64,000 nucleotides of DNA. It comes from Alistipes dispar (GTDB taxonomy: Bacteria > Bacteroidota > Bacteroidia > Bacteroidales > Rikenellaceae). The notes beneath the pieces are model-generated. The model did not search any database. It was not told where the DNA came from and saw nothing but the letters and a program-made list of their open reading frames with translations. A program made the translations under genes and the position numbers. This document shows, piece by piece, positions 15,885 through 26,345 of this stretch. Numbering within the stretch: position 1 is the first letter of the stretch; each line of letters starts with the position of its first letter. Location of the stretch: NCBI RefSeq assembly GCF_006542685.1, contig NZ_AP019736.1, forward strand, positions 1,088,001 through 1,152,000. The letters run 5' to 3'.

Positions 15885-18835
15885 ATGCAAAAAACTATTC
15901 TACTCACTCTTCTCGCACTCTCCATGTGCGCGCTGTCTGTCGCGGCCCCGTCTAAGGGGGGGGGAATCTGGTCACCGTTAGCGGTGTCGTAACCTCCGCA
16001 GAAGACAAGCAACCCCTGATCGGGGTAAACGTGATTTCCGGCTCGGCGAGCGGCGTCTCGACCCTCGCGGACGGAAGCTATTCCATTCAGGTCGCACCCG
16101 GGACCACGCTGACCTTCCAGTACATCGGTTACAAGGCCGTGGAGTACACGGTCCCCGACGGACGGACGCAGGTGACCTGCAACCTCGAAATGCAGAGCGA
16201 TACGCAGGCGCTCGAGGACGTGGTGGTCATCGCCTACGGCGTGCGTAAAAAGGGAACCATCGCCGGATCGGTCTCGACCGTAAAGGCGGAAAAGATCGAG
16301 ACCACGCCCACGGCCGCCTTCGACCAGGCGCTGCAAGGGCAGGTTCCGGGCCTCACGGTACTCTCCAGCTCGGGCGAGCCGAGCAAGTCGGCGGAGCTGA
16401 CCATCCGCGGCACGAACTCGATCAACGCCGGCACGGACCCGCTCTTCGTCCTCGACGGCATCGTGATCTCGGCGTCGGATTTCAATGCGATCAATCCGGC
16501 CGACATCGAAAGCCTCTCCGTCCTCAAGGACGCCTCCTCGACCTCGATCTACGGCGCACGCGCCGCCAACGGCGTGGTGGTCATCACGACCAAACGCGGG
16601 CGCATGGCCGACCGTCCGGTCATCAACTACCGCATGCAGCTCGGTATCTCGCAGCTCGCCCACGGCAACTGGGACCTGATGAACACCGCCGAGCGCATCC
16701 AGTACGAAAAGGAGATCGGGCTGACCGAAGGCAAGAACTACTCCCTGCTGAGCCAGACCGACGTGAACTGGCTCGACGAGGTTTTCAGCGACAACGCCCT
16801 GCTCCAGAACTACGAACTCTCGGTCTCGGGAGCCACCGAAAAGACGAACTACTACGTTTCGGGAGGCTACTACGACCAGGAAGGCATCGCCCCCGGTTCG
16901 GACTTCAGCCGCTATTCGCTCCGCGCCAACATCGAACAGCGCGCCGCCAAGTGGCTCAAGGTGGGGACCAACACCCTGCTCAACTACCAGCAGATCGAAC
17001 TGGCGCAGTCGGGCGAATACACGGTCGTGACGCCGATTTCGGCAGCCCGCTTCATGATGCCCTACTGGAATCCCCGCCGTCCGGACGGTTCGATCGCCTC
17101 GATGGAGGACGGCAGCTGGAAAGGCGAAGGCCAGAACCCGCTGGAGTGGATCGAGAACAACCCCGTGCACTACAAGAAGTACAAGGTCATCTCCTCGCTC
17201 TTCGCCGAGGCCACGCCAATCGAAGGACTGACGATCAAATCGCAGTTCAGCGCGGACTACTCCCACTCCACGGGCTTCGGAATCTCCTACCCCGAATACT
17301 ATCCCAACCTGGGCATCGGAACCGCCGCCCGGAACACCTCCGACGGCCTGACGCTCTCGGTCACCAATACGGTGAACTACCGCTTCCGCGTCCATGAGGA
17401 CCATTCGTTCAACTTCCTCGTCGGACAGGAAGGCATCGACTACCACTACGAATCGTTCGGCGTGACCACGCAGGGACAGAACAACGACAAGCTGACCAGC
17501 ATCACGACCGGAACCCGCGCCACGACGTGGGAGGACGAGCCGGACGACGACTACGGCTTCCTCTCCTTCTTCGGCCGCGGCGAATACAACTACGCGGACC
17601 GCTACTACGCCGACTTCTCGCTCCGCGCCGACGCCTCGTCGCGCTTCGGAGCCTCGAACCGCTGGGGCGTATTCTGGTCGGCGGGCTTCATGTGGAACAT
17701 GCGCAACGAGCGTTTCCTGGAGAACGCCCGCGAATGGCTGACCAACGCCCAGATCACGATTTCGACCGGTACGTCGGGCAACTCCTCGATCCCCAACTAC
17801 GAGCACCTCGCGCTGGTCAAGGGCGGTCTGGAATACGTGGGGACCGCCGGCATAGCCCCCTACACGCAGGGCAACGAGGAGCTGAGCTGGGAAACCACGT
17901 GGACCACGAACCTCGGCCTGCACTTCGGATTCTGGAACCGCCTCACCGCCGATCTGGAGTTCTACCACAAGAAGACGAGCGACATGCTCATGTCCGTCCC
18001 GCAGTCGTACACGAACGGCGGCTTCGGATTCCGCTGGGACAACATCGGCGCGATGGTGAACCGCGGCGTCGAGCTGAACCTGACGGGCACGGTCATTTCG
18101 ACCCGTGACTTCGCCTGGTCGCTCAATGCGAACGTCTCCTACAACCACAACGAAATCACCGAACTTTACAACGGCGTCCGCGAATACGAGATCGCCTCGT
18201 CCGACCTGAAGTACGTCGTCGGCCACAGCATCGGCGAGTTCTACATGAACCGCTACGCCGGCGTGAACCCCGCCAACGGCGACGCCCTCTGGTACACGAA
18301 GGATGGCAAGCTGACGAACGAGCTCCGCGACGAGGACAAGGTGATGATCGGCAAGAGCTTCATCGCACCCTGGCAGGGCGGCTTCGGCACGAACCTGAGC
18401 TGGAAGGGCATCGCGCTCTCGGCCCAGTTCTCCTGGATCGCCGACCGCTGGGTGATGAACAACGACCGCTACTTCGACGAGTCGAACGGCCGCTTCGCCT
18501 CCTACAACCAGTCGAAACGGCTGCTCCACCGCTGGAAACAGCCGGGCGACGTCACCGACATTCCGCGCCACGGCGTTTACACCGAATTCGACACGCGGCT
18601 GCTCGAAGACGCCTCGTTCCTGCGTCTGAAAAACCTCATGCTCAGCTACACCTTCCCCCGGGAGCTGTTGCGCAAGACGCGTTTCATCAGCGGAGTCAGA
18701 ATCTATGCACAGGCGCAGAACCTGCTGACCTTCACCAACTTCTCCGGGCTCGACCCCGAGGGCAACGGAAACACTTACGCGGCGGAGTACCCGATGACGC
18801 GCCAGTTCACCTTCGGTCTCGACTTAACCTTCTAA
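15885..18835 (+). CDS. SusC/RagA TonB-dependent transporter, out of frame at a G9 tract
   Basis: Outer-membrane TonB-dependent transporter, partner of the SusD that follows. The N-terminus from 15885 encodes a signal peptide (MQKTILLTLLALSMCALSVA), then nine Gs at 15956-15964; in this frame translation ends at 15992. One more G (ten) joins it exactly to the downstream frame, giving Gly-Gly-Gly-Asn, LVTVSGVVTSAEDKQPLIGV (carboxypeptidase-D-like domain), the DVVVIAYGVRKKG box, a plug with FVLDGIVI and IYGARAANGVVVITTKRG, and a barrel ending FTFGLDLTF, 983 residues in all. The whole downstream frame is intact, so this looks like a switched-off or misread gene, not a decayed one. Confidence 0.88.
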
Positions 18836-18851
18836 AGAAAATCCACGCAAT

Positions 18852-20387
18852 ATGTTATTACGACACATAAAACTCGGCCTCGTCGCCCTGACGGCGCTCG
18901 TCGGCGCGACCTCGTGTCTGGACAAATACCCCGACAGCGCCATTCCCGAAAAAGATGCCATGCAGACGTTCGCCGACGCCGAACAGCACCTGATCGGCAT
19001 CTACGGACACCTGATGAACAGCGCTCTCTACAGCGGCTACCTCACGCTGCTGCCCGACATCCAGTGCGACCTGGCCTATGCCGTCGAAGGCAACTCGAAC
19101 ACCTACGGCGATTTCTGGCTCTGGAAGATCCGTCCCACGGACCTGCTCATTCAGGACGTTTACGCCCAGCTCTACGCCGTGATCGGCGCCTGCAATTTCT
19201 ACCTCGACCGGATCGACGCGGTGATGGCCCGCGAGACCAGCGACGCCAACCTCGAAACGCTCGACCAGTACACGGGCGAGGTTTACGCCATCCGCGCGCT
19301 CTGCTATTCGGAGCTGCTCAAATGCTTCTGCGAGGCGTACGATCCCGCCACGGCCGAACAGCAGCAGGGCGTCGTGCTCCGCACGAAGTATTTCGAGAAG
19401 GAGCCCGTACGCCGCGCCTCCCTCTACGATTCCTACAAGTTCGTGCTCGACGACCTGACGCGCGCCGACGAGCTGCTCGACGACGCGGAGGACACGCCCA
19501 ACAACTACTACATGTCCGAAGCCGCCGTGCAGGCCATCCGTGCCCGCGTGGCCCTCTACATGCAGGACTGGGACGCCGCCATCGAGTACTCGAGCATCCT
19601 GCTCGACGACAAGAAAGACACGTTCCACCTCGCCTCGTTCCAGGAGACCGCGGCCGACGGGGCCAGCACGTTCGACTACATGTGGGCTTACGACGAAGGA
19701 CCGGAGGTGATCTGGCGCATCGGCTTCACCAGCACCTCCTACGGCGGCGCGCTGGGAACCGTGTTCCTCAACTTCAACCGCGACTACACCTACTTCTATC
19801 CCGACTACGTGCCGGCGCAGTGGGTGCTCGACGCCTACGAGGAGAGCGACCTGCGTTCGACCAGCTACTTCGCGGATTCGGAATCCGGCATCACGATCGG
19901 CTATGCCAACGGACTGGACTGGCCGCTGCTGGTGAAGTACTACGGCAACCGCGCGATCTTCATCCCGCAGCGCATCTTCCAGGTTTCCATGCCCAAGCCG
20001 CTGCGCCTGGCCGAGCAATACTTAATCCGCGCCGAAGCCTACTGCCGGAAGGCTTCGCCCGACCCGGCGCGGGCCCAAAAGGATCTGGAGGCGCTGCGCA
20101 AGACCCGTTTCGCATCCGGCGGCACGATTTCCCTCACGGGCGACTGGGCCACCGACGTGAAGACCTTCTCCGAGGAGCGCGTCCGCGAACTCTACATGGA
20201 AGGCTTCCGCCTGCAGGATCTCAAGCGCTGGGGGCTGGGCTTCGAGCGCACGCCGCAGTCCTGCACCCAGGACGAGGGCAACGACCTGAAGATCGAAGCC
20301 GGCGACCCGCTCTTCGTATGGCCGATTCCCCAGCACGAACTGGAGGCTCCGGGTTCGGAGATCACCCCCAACGAAAGCAACAAATAG
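18852..20387 (+). CDS. SusD/RagB family outer-membrane lipoprotein
   Basis: 511 residues with lipobox (GATSC at 18-22) followed by LDKYPDSAIPEKDAMQTFADAEQ, the normal SusD start. TPR-type helices include YAIRALCYSELLKCFCEAY and AAVQAIRARVALYMQDWDAAIEYSSILL, and the C-terminus has FSEERVRELYMEGFRLQDLKRWG and FVWPIPQHELE. SusD proteins form the lid over the SusC barrel and catch the ligand. It starts 16 bases after SusC. Ligand not predictable; the neighbours suggest a protein or glycoprotein rather than a polysaccharide, because no glycoside hydrolase is in the operon. Confidence 0.95.
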   Translation: MLLRHIKLGLVALTALVGATSCLDKYPDSAIPEKDAMQTFADAEQHLIGIYGHLMNSALYSGYLTLLPDIQCDLAYAVEGNSNTYGDFWLWKIRPTDLLIQDVYAQLYAVIGACNFYLDRIDAVMARETSDANLETLDQYTGEVYAIRALCYSELLKCFCEAYDPATAEQQQGVVLRTKYFEKEPVRRASLYDSYKFVLDDLTRADELLDDAEDTPNNYYMSEAAVQAIRARVALYMQDWDAAIEYSSILLDDKKDTFHLASFQETAADGASTFDYMWAYDEGPEVIWRIGFTSTSYGGALGTVFLNFNRDYTYFYPDYVPAQWVLDAYEESDLRSTSYFADSESGITIGYANGLDWPLLVKYYGNRAIFIPQRIFQVSMPKPLRLAEQYLIRAEAYCRKASPDPARAQKDLEALRKTRFASGGTISLTGDWATDVKTFSEERVRELYMEGFRLQDLKRWGLGFERTPQSCTQDEGNDLKIEAGDPLFVWPIPQHELEAPGSEITPNESNK

Positions 20388-20408
20388 TAACCTCATAGCA
20401 GACAAACC

Positions 20409-21332
20409 ATGAAACGAATCATAACGTTCATTTTAGCGACGGGACTTTGCGCCTTCCTCGCAACGGGTTGCCAGGAGGAATACACGACCTATTCCGATGC
20501 GGAATACGTCATGTTCTCCGACTCCGTATCGCTCAACATGGTGCTGGAGAACCAGGACTATTTTACGGTTCCCGTCGCCTCGACCACGGCATGCGACTAC
20601 GACCGCACGTTCGGCGTCGAGATCGTAGATCAGGGCAGCACGGCCATCGAAGGCGTGCACTACCGGCTGGCTTCCAACACGGTGACCATTCCGGCCGGCA
20701 AACGGACCGCCTACGTGCAGGTGCACGGCTATTACGACCGCATCGAACCTTCGGACACGTTGCAGTTCTCGCTCCGGCTGGTCATGCCCGAACAGCTCGA
20801 ATGGGACCTCTACAAGGACCGGACCCGCGTCCGGATGCTGAAAGGATGCACGTTCCATGTCGAAGACTTCACCGGCTGGTGCGTCGTGACCTCGACCTTC
20901 CTGCAGGACTATCCCGGCGTGGAGAACACCAGCATCCAGCGCCTGATCCGCACGGAGCGGGATCCGAACGACCCGAACACGGTCATCATGCACAGCTGGC
21001 TCTTCTCGGGATACGACGTCCGGATACGGTTCGACACGAGCGATCCGGCCAAACCGCTGACGACGATGCCCGAGGACCAGGTGATGAGCGACGAGATGTC
21101 CGTGTTCGGCAAGATCAACGGCGACAACAAGATACTGGTCACCGACAACGCCAACTACTACTCCTTCTACGACGCGTGCGCGGGGAACGTCAAGCTCTGG
21201 ACGCAGGTCTATGTCAAGAACATGGGCACGATGGTCGGCACGGTGGGTTCCTACTACAATATCATGGAGTGGATCAGCGACGAGGAAGCCGACCGCCTCG
21301 AGAGGGAGGAGGGCATGAAAAAATACGAATAA
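20409..21332 (+). CDS. Surface lipoprotein, DUF4984-like with Calx-beta-like N-terminus
   Basis: 307 residues, lipobox LATGC near residues 17-21. The first half is a beta domain with the pattern DYFTVPVASTTACDYDRTFGVEI and EGVHYRLASNTVTIPAGK, typical of Calx-beta/DUF4843-like modules; the second half (FHVEDFTGWCVVTSTFLQDYPG and onward) resembles DUF4984. It sits 21 bases after SusD, where SusE/F-like ligand-binding lipoproteins usually lie, so a surface binding role is inferred. Family names are from memory and are the uncertain part. Confidence 0.7.
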   Translation: MKRIITFILATGLCAFLATGCQEEYTTYSDAEYVMFSDSVSLNMVLENQDYFTVPVASTTACDYDRTFGVEIVDQGSTAIEGVHYRLASNTVTIPAGKRTAYVQVHGYYDRIEPSDTLQFSLRLVMPEQLEWDLYKDRTRVRMLKGCTFHVEDFTGWCVVTSTFLQDYPGVENTSIQRLIRTERDPNDPNTVIMHSWLFSGYDVRIRFDTSDPAKPLTTMPEDQVMSDEMSVFGKINGDNKILVTDNANYYSFYDACAGNVKLWTQVYVKNMGTMVGTVGSYYNIMEWISDEEADRLEREEGMKKYE

Positions 21333-21365
21333 CCGACCTGACAAACAAGTAAAAAACAAACGACT

Positions 21366-23516
21366 ATGAAACGGTATTTACTCAATCTCCTTACGGTGGC
21401 CTTAGCAGGTGCGGGGCTTGCGTCGAGTTCGTGTTCCGACGAGGAAACGGGGGAAAAGGTTCCGGCTCCGAACTTTCCGGAAAAGACCGCTCTCGGCATC
21501 GAAGTCGGAGGGACTTGTTCGATTCCCATAGAGCCGAATCAGGACTGGTCGGTAAGCATAGACCAGAACGAGGCCGGCGAATGGTTCTGGATCGACGACG
21601 ACGGCATGACCGCCTACACCGTGCGCGGCAAGGCCGGCAAACACGAAGTCGTCATCCGCGTCTCCGACAAGGAGGAGAACGACACGGACCGCAGCATCGA
21701 CGTTTCGATGACGATGGGCGGCCAAACCCAGGTGATCGCCACGGTGACCCGCGGCAAGGTGGAGCGCACGTTCGACCTCTACCTGGGCAAGAAGAACGAA
21801 AGCGGCGACTTCACGCCCGACAGCGACGGCAAGTTCGCCTACGAGGAGACGGCGGCCGACGCCGCGACGGCCGTCATCGACCTCAAATGGCCGGCCGAGG
21901 GACAGAGCGGCCTGCGCTATCCCGTCAGGATCGCGGCCAATTTCCAGTGGCGCCTCGACTCGAAGCCCGCGTGGGTATCGGAGCTGTCGCCCTCGGAAGG
22001 CAAGGCCGGCGAGACGGTGGATATCCTGCTCACGGGCGATCCGACGGCCTATCCGCTCGACGACGAAGAGGGGGAGCTCGTATTCTGCGACTACAATAAC
22101 ACGGCAGAGAAATACACCTACAAAATGTCGATTCCGGGCTGCCGCGACAAGGGTTCGGTCGGCATCGACAAGGGCACGGTCTATACCTTCAACGCCGCCG
22201 GCGAGTACGGCAATCCGGCCTCCGGCACGACGACCTGGACCTACATGGGTCCCGAGTTCGACGTCGTGGCTCCCGAAATCCCGTTCGAGGACGGCACCCG
22301 CAACGGCAGCAAGGTCTACGTCGTGGAGAAGTCCGAACTCGCTCCGGGCAGCGGCATGTACATGTACGGCGCCTGCGACTGGCTGACGCTCGACGGTAAC
22401 GTCATATCGGGCGAGAACGTGCTGGTGGAGACCGAGTACACCCTGAAGGCCGGAAGCAACCCGGACAGCGGCCTGCGGTCCGGTGCGCGAACGGCCGAAA
22501 TTCTCATTCTCCCGGCCGACATCGCGCACGGCGTCTCGTCCGTGGAAGACCTGTTCGAGGAGGGTTCGTTCGGCGCGGCGGACCTGAAGGCCGAATACCG
22601 GGATTACATCACGGCGACGGTGAACCAGGACGCCCCGAGCGGCGTCTTCTCGGCACGCGACCTGGCATCGGCGGCCAAGAACGGCGATGCGTTCCGGACA
22701 ATGGAATATTCGAACCCGGAGGATCAGACGGCCATGGACGCCATTGATCCGGACGGTACGATCCGGTACCTCTACCGCATGACCTACACGACCGAGTGGT
22801 CGAATGTCGAACTGAACTACGATCCGTCTTACGAGTCGTGCTTCACGAAGGAGAACCTTCCGAAGTGCGTCAGGGCCTTCACCAGCGAGGGCATCGGACA
22901 TCCGATGGACGACCCGTGGGCATCCGTCGAGGCCATCGAGGCCGTTTCCGGCGGTGACGGCGAACCCATGACGGCTCCCGCCTTCCGAATCTCGATGGGC
23001 TCGGCGGAGAGCGCCAAAAGCTGCTTCCTCGTCTTCTACGACACGAACCAGACGCCCTATGCGGCCATCTGCTGCGAAGTCGATCCCGACAACGGCGGCC
23101 AGAGCGGCGGTTTCGAAGCGGCCTTCACGAATCCCGATCTGACGGAGGACGCCACGCTGGAACGGATCACCGAGGAGAACATGAACCGGATCGCCGGCGA
23201 ATTCGCCGAGAAAGACGGAACGGCGGAGTCCTGGACGAGCACTTTCGCGGAGGCCCTCGGCATGGGACAGACGATCTACGCCCTGACCTACACCTCGGCC
23301 GCCCCGAAGAACACGGAACTGACCGTATCGGCCTACTCGAACGTGATGTGCATGCCGTGGGGCATCGCCTGGCTGAGCGCCGAGCCGACGGGCGACACGG
23401 GAATCGACATCACGATGAGCCGTCCCGGAGCCGAAGACCCCGCAACGGGCATGGTCAATTTCATGGACGCCTCGGGCGAAACCGCATGTATCATCTACTG
23501 CAATCCCGCATTCTAA
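21366..23516 (+). CDS. Large surface lipoprotein, DUF5003-like
   Basis: 716 residues with signal peptide and lipobox (LASSSC about 18-23). The N-terminal part has a BACON-like beta module (GTCSIPIEPNQDWSVSI, then WFWIDDDGMTAYTVRGKAGKHEVVIRVSDKE). The remainder is rich in Asp, Gly and aromatic residues with no catalytic motif I recognise, and resembles the DUF5003 proteins found in equivalent Bacteroides operons. Probably a surface binding or adhesin-like component. 33 bases separate it from the preceding gene. Confidence 0.65.
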   Translation: MKRYLLNLLTVALAGAGLASSSCSDEETGEKVPAPNFPEKTALGIEVGGTCSIPIEPNQDWSVSIDQNEAGEWFWIDDDGMTAYTVRGKAGKHEVVIRVSDKEENDTDRSIDVSMTMGGQTQVIATVTRGKVERTFDLYLGKKNESGDFTPDSDGKFAYEETAADAATAVIDLKWPAEGQSGLRYPVRIAANFQWRLDSKPAWVSELSPSEGKAGETVDILLTGDPTAYPLDDEEGELVFCDYNNTAEKYTYKMSIPGCRDKGSVGIDKGTVYTFNAAGEYGNPASGTTTWTYMGPEFDVVAPEIPFEDGTRNGSKVYVVEKSELAPGSGMYMYGACDWLTLDGNVISGENVLVETEYTLKAGSNPDSGLRSGARTAEILILPADIAHGVSSVEDLFEEGSFGAADLKAEYRDYITATVNQDAPSGVFSARDLASAAKNGDAFRTMEYSNPEDQTAMDAIDPDGTIRYLYRMTYTTEWSNVELNYDPSYESCFTKENLPKCVRAFTSEGIGHPMDDPWASVEAIEAVSGGDGEPMTAPAFRISMGSAESAKSCFLVFYDTNQTPYAAICCEVDPDNGGQSGGFEAAFTNPDLTEDATLERITEENMNRIAGEFAEKDGTAESWTSTFAEALGMGQTIYALTYTSAAPKNTELTVSAYSNVMCMPWGIAWLSAEPTGDTGIDITMSRPGAEDPATGMVNFMDASGETACIIYCNPAF

Positions 23517-23599
23517 CAGACAACCACCGAACCCGTCCGGCAGCCCCGCGGCATGCGGGGCCCGCCGCGGGCAAACCAATTACCGAAAACAACGTTTAC

Positions 23600-26323
23600 A
23601 TGAAACTATTCAAATCCGCCGTAATGCTGACCGCCGGGCTGGCGATGGGATTTCTCGCCGGATGCTCCGACGATGACGGGATCGACAACCGGGACCGGGA
23701 TTACGGGTACGTACAGTTCAGATTATACAAGGAGGCGTCCTACGACTCCTCCCGAACGGACGAGCCGCAGGCGGACGCGTTCCGGACGGCCGGGACCCGG
23801 GCCGTCAAACCGCAGCTCGACTACCTCGCCGAAGCCAGCAAGGTGCAGGTGACCCTCACCTGCGGCGAGCAGACCATCATCCAGACCCTCACCCTTTCGG
23901 CGGCCGACAAGGAGAGCGCCGAATACGGGATGCGCAGCGACAAGCTCAAACTGCTGACCGGCGAATACGAAATCGCCCGTTTCACGCTCTTCGACAGCAA
24001 CGACGAAGAGCTCTACAACGGCAACGCCGCCGACACCCGCCTGACGGTCGTGTCGGGCGGTCTCACGACGCACGACCTGACGGTGAACGTCCTCCCGCGC
24101 GGCTCGGTGCGCTTCACGCTGACCAAGGACATGTCGGGATTCAACCCGCCCGCCAGGACCCGCAGCGACATTCCGCGCCAGTACATCTTCGAAGAGATCG
24201 GGAAGTTCGACGTCACGGTGAAGAACACCGAGACCAACAACCTGGTGACGTTCGAGCAACTGCCCGTCACCTTCTCGATCCACTTCGACGACGAAGAGAA
24301 CGCGGAAACCCCTCCCGGATACCAGACCTCGACCTGCGCCTGCGACTCGCTCCTCTCGCTGCCCGCCGGCAACTACGTCGTGCTCAGATACCTGACCTAC
24401 GACAGCGACGGCATCCTGCTCGAGACGAACAACAGTCCGGTCGAATCGCCCTTCACCGTCGAAGACAACCGCACGACCGAAGCCGACGTGGCCGTAACGC
24501 TCTACGAAGCAGACGAGTACATGAAGGATCACTATGCCCTCTATGCCATCTGGAAAGCGCTGCACGGCGAGGAATGGTCCTATCAGGGAGAGAACTACCC
24601 CATCGGTTCGAACTGGGACTTCAACAAGGATCCGGACCTGTGGAGCTACCAGCCCGGCGTCGAAGTCCACACCAACGGACGCGTGGCCAAAATCGACCTC
24701 AGCGGCTTCGGATTCTACGGCGACATGCCCAAGGAGATCGGCCAGCTCACGGAGCTCGTGGAGCTGTACCTCGGCACGCACAACGACGTGACGCAAGGTT
24801 TCGAGGACCCGACGCTGGACCCGAACCAAAGTATCGCGGAGCGCACGCGCAACCGGCTCGAGAATCACAAGAAATACCTGCACCTGCTGCATCCGGCGCA
24901 GCAAATGTCGTGGCCGTGCGCCTTCGCGCTGCGCGAACACAACATCCACATCCGCGCCACGGAGCTTTACGATCAGGGCTACACCGAGGATGAGATATTC
25001 GAAGCGGCGACGGGCCGCCAGCGCGACATCCGCCCGCTGGACACCTCGCACGGCAAACTCTGCAACGGCCTCAAATCGCTGCCCGCGGAGATCGGCAACC
25101 TGAAGAAACTCGAATACCTCTACATCGCCAACAGCGCGATCGAATCGCTGCCCGACTACGAGGGCGAAGGCAAGGAGGGCATGCAGGGGCTGGAATCCTG
25201 CACGGACTTCGAAGTCTATAACTGCCCGAAGATGGAGAAGTTCCCGATAGCCATAACCAAGATGCCGCGCCTCGTGGCCGCGAATCTCTCGAACAACAGG
25301 CAGTGGCAGGCACAGGACCTCCACGACGGACTCAAGGCGTTGGCCGAAGGACCGTCGAAGGAGTACATCCAGTTGCTTTACCTGGTGAACAACAGCCTCG
25401 AGGAACTGCCGGCGGAGTTCAGGAACATGAAGAGACTGAGCATGCTCGACCTCACCCAGAACCGGCTGCGCGTACTTCATCCGCTGGGTAGTGAGGTGGC
25501 GCTCGTGCAGTTGTTTCTCGACAACAACCGGCTCGAAGAGATTCCGACCGACGAAAACGGCATATTCTGCAACATAGCCGACATGACCGACCTCTCGGCG
25601 AGCTACAACAAGCTCCGGAAATTCCCCAACATCTTCAAGGAAGCGAAAAGCGCCATCGCCAACATCGACTTATCGTACAACCAGATAGCGAACTTCACCG
25701 AAGAGGAGACCGCGGCTTTTCACGGCGTCTTCGTCGAAACGCTGACGCTGACCGGCAACACCGGCATCACGAAGTTCCCCAAATGGCTGGCCGACAGCGA
25801 ATCGCAGGTGGCCTACATCATCCTCCGGGGCTGCGGTATCACGGAAATCCCCGAAGGCAGCTTCAAGGGCAAGTATTCGAACCAGTTCGTCTCGCTGGAC
25901 CTGACCTACAACCGGCTGTCGAAACTGCCCGACGAGTTCAACGCCCTCCAGTTGCCCAACCTCTACGGACTGGACATCTCGCAGAACGCCTTCTCGAAAT
26001 TCCCCACCGGTCCGCTGACCTGCAAGGGCCTGACCATCCTCGGCATCCGCGGTCAGCGCGACGCCGACGGCGAACGCTGCCTGCGGGAGTGGCCCACGGG
26101 GCTTTACAACCATGTGGGACTGCGCGGCTTCTACATCGGCTCGAACGACCTGCGCAAGATCGACGACACGATCTCGACGGCGATCTGGACGCTCGACATC
26201 AGCGACAACCCCAACATCACGTTCGATGCGTCGGGCGTATGCAGCGCCTGGCAGAGCGGAGCCTACGTGCTCATCTACGACAAGACGCAGAATATCGTCA
26301 ATTGCGACGCGATGCTTGAATAA
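23600..26323 (+). CDS. Leucine-rich-repeat surface lipoprotein (DUF4458-like N-terminus)
   Basis: 907 residues. The start at 23600 is chosen because it gives a signal peptide and lipobox (MGFLAGC). Residues about 25-310 are two beta modules of DUF4458 type (QVTLTCGEQTIIQTLTLSA; RFTLTKDMSGFNPP). From about residue 345 the protein is a leucine-rich-repeat solenoid: repeats such as LSMLDLTQNRLRVLHPLG, LVQLFLDNNRLEEIP and FVSLDLTYNRLSKLPDEF. It probably binds proteins at the cell surface. Same operon as SusC/D. Confidence 0.85.
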   Translation: MKLFKSAVMLTAGLAMGFLAGCSDDDGIDNRDRDYGYVQFRLYKEASYDSSRTDEPQADAFRTAGTRAVKPQLDYLAEASKVQVTLTCGEQTIIQTLTLSAADKESAEYGMRSDKLKLLTGEYEIARFTLFDSNDEELYNGNAADTRLTVVSGGLTTHDLTVNVLPRGSVRFTLTKDMSGFNPPARTRSDIPRQYIFEEIGKFDVTVKNTETNNLVTFEQLPVTFSIHFDDEENAETPPGYQTSTCACDSLLSLPAGNYVVLRYLTYDSDGILLETNNSPVESPFTVEDNRTTEADVAVTLYEADEYMKDHYALYAIWKALHGEEWSYQGENYPIGSNWDFNKDPDLWSYQPGVEVHTNGRVAKIDLSGFGFYGDMPKEIGQLTELVELYLGTHNDVTQGFEDPTLDPNQSIAERTRNRLENHKKYLHLLHPAQQMSWPCAFALREHNIHIRATELYDQGYTEDEIFEAATGRQRDIRPLDTSHGKLCNGLKSLPAEIGNLKKLEYLYIANSAIESLPDYEGEGKEGMQGLESCTDFEVYNCPKMEKFPIAITKMPRLVAANLSNNRQWQAQDLHDGLKALAEGPSKEYIQLLYLVNNSLEELPAEFRNMKRLSMLDLTQNRLRVLHPLGSEVALVQLFLDNNRLEEIPTDENGIFCNIADMTDLSASYNKLRKFPNIFKEAKSAIANIDLSYNQIANFTEEETAAFHGVFVETLTLTGNTGITKFPKWLADSESQVAYIILRGCGITEIPEGSFKGKYSNQFVSLDLTYNRLSKLPDEFNALQLPNLYGLDISQNAFSKFPTGPLTCKGLTILGIRGQRDADGERCLREWPTGLYNHVGLRGFYIGSNDLRKIDDTISTAIWTLDISDNPNITFDASGVCSAWQSGAYVLIYDKTQNIVNCDAMLE

Positions 26324-26345
26324 CCATTAAGAACACGAAGGAATC

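Noticed and set aside
16031..18835. Treating the SusC as a shorter gene starting at a GTG at 16031
   Set aside because: That start would lose the signal peptide and half the first domain, while a signal peptide in good context with a consensus promoter lies just upstream in the other frame.
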